In this document: positions 42,025 to 51,573 of the stretch, in pieces | Numbering within the stretch: position 1 is the first letter of the stretch | How the letters are laid out: each line of letters opens with the position of its first letter | Assembly: GCA_963787345.1 (NCBI GenBank) | Contig: CAWBCW010000005.1 | Coordinates: forward strand, 305,965 to 369,964 | Direction: 5' to 3' | Source: Bacillus_BD sp963787345 | GTDB taxonomy: Bacteria; Bacillota; Bacilli; Bacillales; Cytobacillaceae | DNA length: 64,000 bases | Translations under genes and position numbers: made by a program | The notes under the pieces: generated by a model | The model's database searches: none | The model's input: only the letters and a program-made list of their open reading frames with translations | What the model was told of the DNA's origin: nothing

Positions 42025-43113
42025 TTGATTGAAAGAGGTAGAATTTCCTACTTGGAACTAGCCCTAATTATGTATGCAACCGTTGTAGCTACGGCTATTC
42101 TTTACATTCCCTATATCACAGCACAGGAGGCAAAGCGTGATTTGTGGTTGTCTCCCATATGGGGTTCTTTGAGCGGCTTTCTCATCGTCATGATTATCGT
42201 AAAGCTGTCTAAGCTATTCCCGGGAAAAACACTAATCGAATATTGTGAACTTATTCTTGGCCGGACTCTCGGCAAAATGATCGCGTTTATTTACTTGTTT
42301 TTTCTATTACATGATACTTCTATTGCATTTAGGGAGTATGGTGAATTCATTGAAAGTGCTTTTTTGCATAAAACGCCAATCATTTTTGTTACCGGCAGCA
42401 TTGCTCTTTCTTGCGCGATTGCAGTCTACGGGGGCATTGAAACGATTGGTAGATGTGCGATCATCTTTTTGCCGATTGTTTTAGCTCTCTATATACTGAT
42501 TTACGTCTTTCTTATTCCTGATTTGAATGTAAAAAATATTTTTCCAATCATGCAAGATGGGGTCATGCCTTCCATTAAAGGGTCCCTTGCACCACATGCC
42601 TGGTTAAGTCAATTTTCATTGATGTCATTCCTAATTCCCTTATTAACGAATCAAAAAAAAGTGATGAAATGGGGAATGTTTTCTGTCATTATCAGTGTCT
42701 TAACCATGGTATTTATTAACCTTGGAAATCTTTTTTTATTTGGAGGAATTCTATCGAACTTACATTTCCCTGTGTTTGAGGCTGCCAGATATATCAGTAT
42801 TGGTTCTTTTTTTGAACATATTGAGTCAATCGTCCTTGCCTTTTGGGTTCTTGGTGCTTTTGTACAACTTTCCGCCTTTTTTTATATGCTTGTACTTGGT
42901 ACTTCACAATGGCTGACATTGCCTAGTTATAAACCGTTTGTATTACCAATTGGTTTTTTAATTATTATATTTTCAATTTGGTCAATCCCCTCGTTTGAGG
43001 ATATGATTCGAGGCATGGGGACAACGATGCCCTTTTATTTCTTAACGGTTCAGCTGCTCATTCCTATTTTGCTTCTGTGTGTTGCGCTAATAAGAAGGAA
43101 ATCATCACGATGA
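42025..43113 (+). CDS. Spore germinant receptor B subunit (GerAB/GerKB permease family)
   Basis: 362 residues from TTG 42025 (RBS AAGGAAGG). Ten hydrophobic segments of the APC-superfamily fold used by GerAB, with ISYLELALIMYATVVATAILYIP overlapping signatures at the N-terminus. B subunits bind the germinant; the specificity cannot be read from sequence. Last gene of the A-C-D-B operon. The 284 bases that follow hold no clear gene or terminator. Confidence 0.95.
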   Translation: MIERGRISYLELALIMYATVVATAILYIPYITAQEAKRDLWLSPIWGSLSGFLIVMIIVKLSKLFPGKTLIEYCELILGRTLGKMIAFIYLFFLLHDTSIAFREYGEFIESAFLHKTPIIFVTGSIALSCAIAVYGGIETIGRCAIIFLPIVLALYILIYVFLIPDLNVKNIFPIMQDGVMPSIKGSLAPHAWLSQFSLMSFLIPLLTNQKKVMKWGMFSVIISVLTMVFINLGNLFLFGGILSNLHFPVFEAARYISIGSFFEHIESIVLAFWVLGAFVQLSAFFYMLVLGTSQWLTLPSYKPFVLPIGFLIIIFSIWSIPSFEDMIRGMGTTMPFYFLTVQLLIPILLLCVALIRRKSSR

Positions 43114-43397
43114 CATTTTGCTATCGACTTTAGATTCATAACAGTGTAGCTAAAACGGAGCTCCTCAACAGTAAGTTCATTTCCGATTAAATTGTAGATC
43201 CTTATTTAGATTCTTACCGTCGGAGCCTGGCAGTTCCCGAAGGATGAAGATTTGTGCCGTTGTGATGTTAAAAGGGATATTAGATCCTATACAAAACGAC
43301 CAGTTTTTACTTAAATTGAATGATTGTCCATTCCAATTGGAGTAAATTTACATAACTTGTACTAAAGGAATTCCACTTTAGAAAGGGAGTTGTTCAC

Positions 43398-43676
43398 GTG
43401 TTATGTATCGGTTCTGTTTCAATCAAAAATGTGAGTGGTTCTGCTAATGTTCAATTTGGTAATATTGTTAACCAATCTCCCAATTCTTTATCTCAAACGA
43501 CTGCAGGCGCGGGAGCTGAAAATGAAGGGATGCTTGTCATCACTAGTTCCGGTTTTAATATAACGATAACAAGTCCAACAACACCTAGTACAGGAATATC
43601 AGCTGCGACACCACCAAGCATTACCATTCCAAGTACTACACCATCAAACCCATTTGGCCCAACAACGTCAAGTTAA
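43398..43676 (+). CDS. GerPA/GerPF-family spore protein with P/T-rich tail
   Basis: 92 residues from GTG 43398 (GGGAG eight bases upstream). Residues 4-55 follow the GerPA/PF pattern: IKNVSGSANVQFGNIVNQSP and GAGAENEGMLVITSSG. From about 58 the sequence is rich in Pro, Thr and Ser. GerP proteins are spore-coat proteins that allow germinants through the coat. Located between the receptor operon and an L,D-transpeptidase, a likely sporulation neighbourhood. Confidence 0.8.
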   Translation: MLCIGSVSIKNVSGSANVQFGNIVNQSPNSLSQTTAGAGAENEGMLVITSSGFNITITSPTTPSTGISAATPPSITIPSTTPSNPFGPTTSS

Positions 43677-43891
43677 ACAGTCTACTATCATCAGTGCGGA
43701 GGACGAATCGAATAGATTTGATACAGAAAATAGGGGATTGCTGAAGGGATAATTAGATGATAAAGACTTAGTCGTACAGCTAAATTTTCTTCCCTTCCCT
43801 CTTCATTTTGTGACACAATACTTTTTGAAATATCTCTGGTACATAAATTTATTCTCTTCATAAACTAGTCAAAAAGTGGAGTTGATTATTT

Positions 43892-44227
43892 ATGGTGAGG
43901 TGGATTAACGTATCTACAGCCAAGCATCAATTAAAACTATTTGATGGAAACAGACTTTTGAAAACGTATCCCGTTGCAATTGGAAAAATATTGTCACCAA
44001 CCCCTTCTGGGACCTATACCATTATAAATAAACAACCTCATCCTGGAGGACCCTTTGGAGTGCTTTGGATGGGTTTATCAAGGCCTCATTACGGGATACA
44101 TGGTACAAATAATCCTTCTTCTATTGGTAAGAATGTCTCCCATGGATGTATTCGAATGTATAACCGGGATGTTCTAGATTTATCATCAAGAGTGCCAATT
44201 GGTACTAGTGTGGTTATTCATAAATGA
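43892..44227 (+). CDS. L,D-transpeptidase catalytic domain protein (YkuD fold)
   Basis: 111 residues, just the YkuD domain. The active-site motif HGTNNPSSIGKNVSHGCIRM (overlapping parts) shows catalytic Cys with His and Arg. No signal peptide or LysM domain, unlike most vegetative members, consistent with small spore-associated forms. It would cross-link or edit peptidoglycan at 3-3 positions. GGAG lies 10 bases before the ATG. Confidence 0.92.
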   Translation: MVRWINVSTAKHQLKLFDGNRLLKTYPVAIGKILSPTPSGTYTIINKQPHPGGPFGVLWMGLSRPHYGIHGTNNPSSIGKNVSHGCIRMYNRDVLDLSSRVPIGTSVVIHK

Positions 44228-44374
44228 CTCTGATCAATTTACCTCCTTCATGCAAAGTTGGTTTGAAACGGCATAAAGGAGGCATTTTCCACTTTTTAAT
44301 GATCTTTCTCAAACTTACTACCTATGAGAAAATTCTATTCTTACATGAAAAACATTGCGTAATTCTTGCCTTTC

Positions 44375-45958
44375 CTAGCTAAGCAAACTCCCTCTTAACC
44401 AGGCGCGTGGACGGTAGGGTCCGACTGGAATTTGAATCAAACTAGTTTTTCCTTTTGAATCGATCCTGTAAAGTTCATCGCATTGCTTCGCATCGAATCC
44501 CAACAATGGATGCCCTCCCATTCCTAATGCACACGCCATTAAGAGCAGCCGTTGCACAAGAATGCCCGCCTCCATCTGTTGAATACGGTATCCTCTATAT
44601 CCTAATGTCTCTTTAAGGTGATTCCTGTCTCCAACCACATGCATACAGAGTGGTACTTGATACAAATTCACATTGGGCATGGTTAATCCCGATTGTAAAA
44701 ACTCCCGATAATCCCCTTCGCTTATTCTCCGAATGGAATGAGTGCCATGGTCATATGAATAAGCACCATTCGAAATTCCCTCTACATGATAAAAACTTCC
44801 ATATAAAGAAACACGAGTCCCAATCCTTCCCTGTGTATCGTCAAGGTCATTTTGATAGGAAAACGAATAAGTCTCTTTTAAAAAAGTTGATAATTGGGTT
44901 TGGCTCACTTTTCCTAACATAAAATCATGATCAGGTGAATGCCGCTCTCGGCAAACAGATGCGAGATCATACGAAAAGGACTCCGTAAATGGCAGTAAAA
45001 ACATCTCGGTATCTAAGGTAAATTTCTCACGATTATTTTTCTTTATTTTCACAAATGACTGTGTAGTTTCAAACATCGATGCTTCATTTAGTTTTCTTAG
45101 CATCGGATAATCAAGAACTCTCTTTGAACGCTCATACGTTGTATGACTCAACACTGGAATTTCCCGACACAACTGGGTCGCAGTTACCGTTTCTTCTCTG
45201 TTTTGATGATTGTCAACACAAGGAATGAATGGTTTCCGACTTATTGGGAGCACCGCGTATACACTTTCCTCCTGCCCGGATAACCCAAGCAAATGATTCA
45301 TCGATCGATCTAGAAATTGATAACATACCCTTGTAGAAAACCCCATCTCATCTGCCACTTCTAATGTTTGCCCAATAAGCACCCCCCCATCCAACCCTTG
45401 GAGCCTGTAAGAAAAATTATGATATTTATAAAAATTTTTCCAAAAAACGGTCGTGACAAAAACGGTACAAAAACATTCCGAAAGAGATAAACCATTCGCA
45501 AGACTTCTCGATAAGTAGGTATCGAAATTTCCTTCTCGTAATAAAATAAGCCGATGATGGGCCACATCATAATGGTAAATGCCATTCGGCACATCATCAA
45601 GCTTGACATATACATATAATTCATTCGGATATAACGCCCCGCCAGAGGGAACAAATCTCCGTAACGCCCCAGTAAAGCTCACGTTTTTTCCCACTGATTC
45701 ATCATTTACGGGCGTTTGAGAGTATTGAGATAGCCCGTATATATACCATAAAAAATGACCAAGCTCTTCTAAACAAGGGGGACGATGATCTCCCTGCTTT
45801 TTGAGTGTTAATGGTACTTCTGCGGGAAGGGGGACCGTCGGCAAGTCGCGATAGAGTTTATAAGGAAGTGGTGCATCTTCCCAATCAACCTGCCAATCTG
45901 GCGGATAGATGTTATCACTGTCAAAATGCAGTTGATGTAGAAACGAATCAAGCTCCAT
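44375..45958 (-). CDS. TOMM SagB-type dehydrogenase
   Basis: 527 residues with two nitroreductase-like SagB domains (about 60-240, with PSGGALYPNELYVYV and YRLQGLDGG; and about 335-520, starting at SPDHDFMLGKVS). FMN-dependent SagB/McbC enzymes oxidise thiazolines and oxazolines to thiazoles and oxazoles. Last gene of the TOMM operon, 85 bases after the YcaO gene. RBS AGGAGG. Full length with no disruption seen. Confidence 0.9.
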   Translation of the reverse strand: MELDSFLHQLHFDSDNIYPPDWQVDWEDAPLPYKLYRDLPTVPLPAEVPLTLKKQGDHRPPCLEELGHFLWYIYGLSQYSQTPVNDESVGKNVSFTGALRRFVPSGGALYPNELYVYVKLDDVPNGIYHYDVAHHRLILLREGNFDTYLSRSLANGLSLSECFCTVFVTTVFWKNFYKYHNFSYRLQGLDGGVLIGQTLEVADEMGFSTRVCYQFLDRSMNHLLGLSGQEESVYAVLPISRKPFIPCVDNHQNREETVTATQLCREIPVLSHTTYERSKRVLDYPMLRKLNEASMFETTQSFVKIKKNNREKFTLDTEMFLLPFTESFSYDLASVCRERHSPDHDFMLGKVSQTQLSTFLKETYSFSYQNDLDDTQGRIGTRVSLYGSFYHVEGISNGAYSYDHGTHSIRRISEGDYREFLQSGLTMPNVNLYQVPLCMHVVGDRNHLKETLGYRGYRIQQMEAGILVQRLLLMACALGMGGHPLLGFDAKQCDELYRIDSKGKTSLIQIPVGPYRPRAWLRGSLLS

Positions 45959-46043
45959 ATCTTGTCCTCCTATTCTTCAGGTTATGGGAACGGATGGGGA
46001 TATGGATTGAGCCCTTCATACGTTAACGGTTCCTTCGTAAACC

Positions 46044-47918
46044 CTAACTCATCGGAACCGTAAGCACCCTTTCCAACCCTTTCACACGAGTAAGATGATG
46101 TCCGAATGTCATCGGTAACATGCCCGGAATTATTACCTTTACACAGAATAATCCATTCCGTTTAGTTATCGGTGAGGACTGGTCAACCACAATGACATCA
46201 AGATTTAAACGGCGGAACCTCTGAAGAATCTCTTGAAGATCATCCTTCAAATCCGTATGGGACGGTGGTTCCTTGAATTCCTCCGCAAATGTACGTAATG
46301 GACCACGATCATTTAAGATAAAATTCAGTCGTTCCTCTGCTTCTCGTAGACCGTATAACATGCCATGATCCTCCATGCTGCGGACTGCGAATGGTTCTTG
46401 CAGCATCCTTTCATAGGTCCTTCTGTTTGTCTCTAATTTTTCGTCATCCCTAAACATCATTCCCGCTAGCTCGAAAATCGTACTTTTTACAGCCTTGATC
46501 GGATCTGGGTTTGCACCCGCTGCACAAATAAGGTTTACTCCCTTGGATTTTCTGTTTTTTGCTACTGCCCAAACGCTTGGAATCCCATGTTCCATTGTCG
46601 AATTGTAAAAATAAAGATCATGGTCGGCCACATCACGAACACGGTCCACCATTAGTTGTAATTCTTTATCGTTTGCAGAGGTAAGATCAAGCCGTGGGAG
46701 AGGAAGTTTAGCATACCAGGTTAACAAAAACGAATCTCGTTCGACGACTTCCATAATCCCATGGAAAATGGCTTCCTCTAAACTCCCCCCTAATGCGCAT
46801 CCATTCGATGTTTCGTAGACAAATCCCTTTCCACAGCTTACACTGTAATAGGCAAGCAACTCTGGAACGAGAATCGGACGTTCTTGTAAAAACGAGTAAC
46901 CCCAGACCCAATCCATGGGGGCTTCAGGATTAAACTTTTTAAACGGAAAATGAGGCTTTTCATATTGATCATTTTCATGAACGCCTACACTTGTAGGATT
47001 TAAGGCTATGTTTTGTATTTGATGATAACTCTCATGAACGACTGTCCTTTTTCCTCGTGGCTTGATCCCGCAATAACGCTCTATCCCTTCCAAAATGGCA
47101 GTCAACTCACTTATTTCATAAGAATTTGTCCGTCCTGCTACTCCCTCATCTCCTTCAAAGAGAGGCATGTTCACTAAAGCATCCGCAAACGGCAGTCTCA
47201 AATCCTGCATTTTCCCATTCATGAGCCCCGTACGAGAATCGAGAAATCCTTTGGCTAACACCGTTTTTAATTCTTCCGTTGAACGGCTGCGATACCCGCC
47301 ATTTATTTTCGGACTGGATTGTAAGCAAATTTGAGCCAATTCCGCTGTATCATTAGGGAATGAACTACACATCGGACATGTTGGATCAGGTAAGAAAAAG
47401 TGACGAGAGGTCGATAGCGTTTTTAGGTTGATCATGTAGACTTTTTCTTCTAAGTTACCTGATTCTCCTTGAAAAATCCTCATTACTTCATTCGAAATCA
47501 AAGTTGCCATTTGAAAGAGTCCCGAATGTGTAACCCAAGCATCTCGCTGTCCACTTTTCTCTTCTGCCATTCTTTCCTGAAACTTCCACATTTCTTGACG
47601 ATCAGGGCCCGCTAGGATCCGCCGCATGTCAGCACAGCAAGAACACCCCGTAGTATCCGGTCGTACGAATGGTCCGATGATCCCCTCTCCGAATGAAACA
47701 AACCCTCGAAGCCACGGTAATTTTAAGGCCCTCATTCTTTTTTCGGCTTTTGGATAAAATGATGGATGCCAGGCATCATGAAGCACAAGAACGAATTCAA
47801 TTTCTTCGGAAACCTCTTCGAAAATACTTTGACGCTTTAGAGAATGGTTTTCGAATAATTGCTGAAATACCATATCCGCTAATAAACCATCTCCATCTAT
47901 TAGAATTTGAGCAGCCAT
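46044..47918 (-). CDS. TOMM cyclodehydratase, YcaO domain (SagD/HcaD type)
   Basis: 624 residues. N-terminal part (1-200) with two Cys pairs, C92/C95 and C181/C184 (CPMC), likely a structural zinc. YcaO domain about 210-624 with the ATP-binding ELTAILEGIERYCG and EAIFHGIMEVVERDSF motifs. It phosphorylates backbone amides of the precursor and cyclises Cys and Ser/Thr to azolines. In heterocycloanthracin-type systems it depends on the F protein to bind the leader. Its ATG shares one base with the stop of the upstream frame (TAATG); strong RBS GAGGAGG. Confidence 0.92.
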   Translation of the reverse strand: MAAQILIDGDGLLADMVFQQLFENHSLKRQSIFEEVSEEIEFVLVLHDAWHPSFYPKAEKRMRALKLPWLRGFVSFGEGIIGPFVRPDTTGCSCCADMRRILAGPDRQEMWKFQERMAEEKSGQRDAWVTHSGLFQMATLISNEVMRIFQGESGNLEEKVYMINLKTLSTSRHFFLPDPTCPMCSSFPNDTAELAQICLQSSPKINGGYRSRSTEELKTVLAKGFLDSRTGLMNGKMQDLRLPFADALVNMPLFEGDEGVAGRTNSYEISELTAILEGIERYCGIKPRGKRTVVHESYHQIQNIALNPTSVGVHENDQYEKPHFPFKKFNPEAPMDWVWGYSFLQERPILVPELLAYYSVSCGKGFVYETSNGCALGGSLEEAIFHGIMEVVERDSFLLTWYAKLPLPRLDLTSANDKELQLMVDRVRDVADHDLYFYNSTMEHGIPSVWAVAKNRKSKGVNLICAAGANPDPIKAVKSTIFELAGMMFRDDEKLETNRRTYERMLQEPFAVRSMEDHGMLYGLREAEERLNFILNDRGPLRTFAEEFKEPPSHTDLKDDLQEILQRFRRLNLDVIVVDQSSPITKRNGLFCVKVIIPGMLPMTFGHHLTRVKGLERVLTVPMS

Positions 47919-49869
47919 TAAAATCCCTCCTCACGAACCTGTACACCAAACACCCCTGCCATTTCCCCTTTTAAAAAGGGTTCGAATGCAAGATCATAAA
48001 CGAATAATCGTTTGCCTTCTTGGTGTAAGACCCCAATAGAAGATTGTAATAGCTCTAATTTTGTCATATCCTCACATGAGGGAATATCGAGTTTGAATTC
48101 CCTCATGTGCAGAAATCCCGCCGGCTCCCTTTCATGCTCCACTACCATTGGATTTATTTGATCATTTTGCATATTTAAAAGAGCTTCTTGTAATGCATTT
48201 CTTAATGCCAGCGTTATATTTAATCCTGCAGTAGTAATTCTTTGACCATTCGATCTAACCCCTATAACAGGAAAGCCCAATAGATCCTCTTTCAAATCGA
48301 TGGCCGGTGTGCCGTTTAAGGTTGTTAGTGCATCTAAATAGACCTTGCAGCGTTGATCTTCAATGGACCCTAGCTGCACTTCAAAGATGCCGCCTTGCTC
48401 ATCATCCTTTCGGTTACGCAATTTTTCATCTAAATAGGCTTGCAGCCCTCGACATATGGCCTCTTCAATGGTTTCGCCAGCACCGATGCCGATAAAGTCC
48501 TCTGGTATCTTTGAGATCAATCCACTTGGACACATACATTTCAATCCCCGTTAGCCCAGCATGTCTTTTTGCCTCTTCATGGGTTAAACCAGCACAAATG
48601 ACTTCCGGAAGAAGTGTTGCTGGCCCCTCAGATAAAGGGTTAACGGCTTGAACCAAACATTGTGAGAGAGGAAGTTGTGCCAAATTTCGTTCCTCCCATG
48701 AATGGAAAATCCCAATCTTTTCAGAGGTTAACCTACTAAAATATTCCAAGAGTTGATGTGGCGGATTGTTTCGGTTTTCTTCCTGTTTAACCCTTTCATC
48801 AAGGTCTTCAAGCGGTCTAGGCACAACACGTGTAGACGTAACCAATGGGTGTGGAATGAATGATAACCATTCTCCTTCTAATGTTTCAAAATCAAGGAGG
48901 TAAATTTGATTCGTTGATTCTGAAATTCCTGTCACTTTTTTGAATAATTCAAATACAATAATATTTGCCAGAAGCGCTCCCGTTGTAGAAGACACGATGT
49001 TAGGCTTCTGATCAGATCGAATGGCAGATTGGTGGAGCCGGCGCCATGCAGACTCCCAACATCCATCGGATTCAGGATGAATGATTGGACCTGCTACCCC
49101 TACTTGCTCGAAAAGAATGGCAGGTAAAAATACCTTCCCTTCCTCTTTGCAAACATTATTCAAATCCCTTAGTTCATTTACATTGCCGTCCTGCGAGACA
49201 TATAGAATGTAATCGTAGGCCTTTACAGCTTGTTTCCAAGAATGTTTATGTTCTCCTTTTTCAAAGGGAACCTCCTTAACGTCCACTTCAGTGTCGATGT
49301 TGCGGGAATTTTGCACGAACTCATAGATCCGCTGCCAATTTGCAGGGATGGATTCCGTTACGAGAAAATCGAATTTTGGAAGTCCCGATTCGATTAATGC
49401 ACGAATTAATGAAACGAGAATGGGACCTGATCCAACGACCAGAACGTTAGCTTCCCGGTATTCTTGAAAATGATAGGCCCCCGAGTCAACGAAACTTTCA
49501 ATAAACTCAATTTGTGAAGCATACTTTTCAAGAATCTATGTCATTTAATTGATGAGATCTGTCTTGACTTACATCTCGTACAAAGCCATTCTGTAACAGC
49601 GTCTCTCCAATTTCATATACTCTATTCCGGTAAGGGGCCGTCAAGCCTGCGGTTAATTCTCCCATTGTTTGCTCCCCGTTGAACATCGGCATCAGTTTTT
49701 CAATCCACTGATAGATGGTTCCTCCTTTCATACGGAATGAGTTTTCGTTATTTCTAAAATACACACCGCCTTCTGGATCCGGTAAATAAAATGTATCCCT
49801 TTTTACCTTCAGACGCACGGACGAGTCAAGTTGTGTCATTTCGCCCCTCCTAAATTTTATCATCGTCAA
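47918..49869 (-). pseudogene. TOMM leader-binding ThiF-like F protein (HcaF type), split by two +1 frameshifts
   Basis: Three consecutive frames together cover a full-length protein of about 650 codons. Frame 1 (49869-49528) encodes an RRE/PqqD-like domain (RLKVKRDTFYLPDPEG, MKGGTIYQWIEKL), then hits a stop; homology continues one base over at LEKYASQIEFIESF near 49545. Frame 2 runs to 48465 with a ThiF-like nucleotide loop NVLVVGSGP. It ends just after LTGIEMYVS; frame 3 (from about 48540) continues at PEDFIGIGAGETIEEAICRG to the stop at 47918. Both shifts are +1. The protein binds the leader and presents it to the YcaO enzyme. Sequencing error, decay and recoding cannot be separated from sequence alone. 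Confidence 0.75.
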
Positions 49870-49925
49870 TTATCCACTATCATTCTATGTAGTTTTATTT
49901 GTCCCTTATGATTAAACAAAAAAGT

Positions 49926-49957
49926 AGCGCCCCTGCATTCAGTCATACAGGGACACT
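49926..49957 (-). terminator. Hairpin between precursor gene and TOMM enzymes
   Basis: On the minus strand AGTGTCCCTG pairs with CAGGGGCGCT (two G-U) and is followed by ACTTTTTTG. It lies between the precursor and the F-protein gene, so it may let more precursor than enzyme mRNA be made. Confidence 0.7.
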
Positions 49958-50000
49958 TTTTATCATAAAATCACTAATCACTAATTTTTATAAAGAACGA

Positions 50001-50261
50001 TTAACCCCAACAGCTAGAACAACTAAAACAACTAGAACAACTAAAACAACTAAAACAACTAAAACCTCCGCAACGACCAAAGCCTCCACAACGACCAAAG
50101 CCTCCACAACGACCAAAGCCTCCACAACGACCAAAGCCTCCACAACGACCAACACCAAACACGCGCGAATCGTCATAATAGGAATAAGATATCGGTGTTA
50201 ACTCACCAACTTGGTAAGGATCCATTTCTAAATTTTGTAAGTCATATTGAAAATTTTGCAT
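50001..50261 (-). CDS. Heterocycloanthracin/sonorensin-family TOMM precursor peptide
   Basis: 86 residues. A leader of about 37 residues (MQNFQYDLQNLEMDPYQVGE at its start) is followed by a core with five Cys-Gly-Gly-Phe-Gly-Arg-type units and a tail of Phe-Ser-Cys/Ser-Ser-Cys units. It has 11 Cys, all after residue 39, and eight Ser in the tail, all candidates for azole formation. RBS GAGGAGG six bases before the ATG. Immediately upstream of the modifying enzymes on the same strand. No protease or transporter is found nearby. Leader cleavage site cannot be fixed. Confidence 0.92.
   Translation of the reverse strand: MQNFQYDLQNLEMDPYQVGELTPISYSYYDDSRVFGVGRCGGFGRCGGFGRCGGFGRCGGFGRCGGFSCFSCFSCSSCFSCSSCWG
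50010..50154. repeat. In-gene tandem repeats of the precursor core
   Basis: Five 18-base units (50065-50154), of which at least three are identical (CCTCCACAACGACCAAAG on the + strand), preceded by about six 9-base units AACTAAAAC/AACTAGAAC (50010-50064). They encode the CGGFGR and FSC repeats. Near-identity suggests recent expansion or copy-number variation. Confidence 0.9.
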
Positions 50262-50620
50262 TTTTATCCTCCTCTTTTATTCACTTTCTAGTTTTTTTCA
50301 GACATGAGAGCAAGAAGAAATGATGGGATCGGGTTGTGAACTGAAATGATCAGATATTCGATATACTCTCAACAACAAAGTATGAATCCTGTTAGGTGGT
50401 TGTTCCTAATGTCAGAGCCTAATTCATTAAAGGATTCGTTCAGAGAAAGTCCATGATCTTTTTATTCATTTTCACCCCCAACTTCGGAGGAGATTACCGC
50501 CCCTCTGTTTCTAGAATTGCATTTGATCACATTACATTATCCTAACAGTTTAGTTGCAGATCCTTTTTCGCCAAATAGATATGTTAAAATACAGGACAAG
50601 CTGTTTGAAAGGAGCTAATC
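50262..50620. other. Divergent intergenic region
   Basis: 359 bases between the precursor gene and the SurA-domain lipoprotein gene. No gene seen. The promoters of both must lie here, but no confident SigA pair was found on either strand, which leaves open a sporulation or stationary-phase sigma factor for the TOMM operon. Confidence 0.4.
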
Positions 50621-51322
50621 GTGATGTTTAAAAAAATTTCAATAGGATTCATTCTGATCAGTGCTATCGTCTTTATACTAGGGGCTTGTAGCAGCGAGGA
50701 AACAAAGGAAAACAAAACCGGAGAAAAGTCCAATACGGTCGCAACCGTCAATGGTGAAGAAATATTAAAAAAGGATTATGAAAATCTATTAAAGACTTCA
50801 AAGGCATACTTCCAACAACAAGGAATGAATATTGATGACCTGGACAGTAAAAAACAGGAGGAATTTAATAAGTCCGTATTGGACCAATTAATTAATACAA
50901 AGTTACTCCTTCAGACCGCTCAAAAGGAAGACATCAAGATCGAACAAAGTGAACTTAATTCAGAAGTTGATAAAATGAAATCGCAATATGGCGATAATAA
51001 GGAGTTTCAAGCAGCCTTAAAAGAGGATCAATTAACAGAGGAAACCCTAAAAGAGGAAATCAGAGATCAACTCATCCTTACAAAATTTATAGACAAAGAG
51101 ATTGGCGAAGTGACGGTTTCTGAGGACGAGATAAAGTCTATTTATGAACAGTATAAAAAACAAGTCGAAAGTCAAGGTCAAGAACTTCCGGATCAAGACT
51201 TTGATTCAGTAAAACCTCAAATGGAACAACAAGCTATTGCACAAAAGAAAAATGAAAAAATCAGTGAACTGATAGAAAATTTACGTAAAGCCAGTGAGAA
51301 AAATATAAAAGTTTTATTATAA
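50621..51322 (+). CDS. SurA N-terminal domain lipoprotein
   Basis: 233 residues from GTG 50621 (or 232 from the ATG three bases on; AAAGGAG precedes both). Signal peptide with lipobox LGAC, a Lys/Glu linker, then a SurA_N-type chaperone domain (VATVNGEEILKKDYENLL; VLDQLINTKLLLQTA). The parvulin isomerase domain of PrsA is missing, so this would be a chaperone without catalytic activity. Single gene with a strong terminator. Confidence 0.88.
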   Translation: MMFKKISIGFILISAIVFILGACSSEETKENKTGEKSNTVATVNGEEILKKDYENLLKTSKAYFQQQGMNIDDLDSKKQEEFNKSVLDQLINTKLLLQTAQKEDIKIEQSELNSEVDKMKSQYGDNKEFQAALKEDQLTEETLKEEIRDQLILTKFIDKEIGEVTVSEDEIKSIYEQYKKQVESQGQELPDQDFDSVKPQMEQQAIAQKKNEKISELIENLRKASEKNIKVLL

Positions 51323-51337
51323 ATTGATATTTTGCTT

Positions 51338-51372
51338 AGCCCCTTAACGAGTTGTTAAGGGGCTTTGTTTTA
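51338..51372 (+). terminator. Terminator of SurA-domain gene
   Basis: AGCCCCTTAAC and GTTAAGGGGCT, 5-base loop, then TTGTTTT. Confidence 0.93.
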
Positions 51373-51384
51373 GAGATAAAAAAT

Positions 51385-51543
51385 TTAGATAATGTTTAAG
51401 ATTTGAACAAATACTGATACACATAAACTTATAAGGAAGGTTACGAGCCAATCTATTTTTTCGGTTGTCTTCAAAAGTATGTTTAGTATCGAACCGATAG
51501 CCATACAGACTAAAAAGGCAACTAAAATCATAATAAACGCCAA
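51385..51543 (-). CDS. Small membrane protein
   Basis: 52 codons from TTG 51543 with GGGGGAG six bases upstream. Two hydrophobic segments around a short KTTEKIDW loop. The RBS and spacing are good; no family known. It lies 30 bases after the lipoprotein gene on the same strand and may be cotranscribed with it. Confidence 0.5.
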   Translation of the reverse strand: MAFIMILVAFLVCMAIGSILNILLKTTEKIDWLVTFLISLCVSVFVQILNII

Positions 51544-51573
51544 ATAAATCTCCCCCTATCTTTCACTTAGCTA

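Noticed and set aside
50065..50154. CRISPR-like tandem 18-base repeats
   Set aside because: Units are contiguous with no spacers and are in frame within the TOMM precursor; no cas genes are present.
49899..50201. Open frames in both strands with Thr/Lys/Ser or Val/Leu repeats over the precursor gene
   Set aside because: They are alternative readings of the tandem repeats. Only the minus frame from 50261 has an RBS, a leader and Cys-rich units fitting the cluster.
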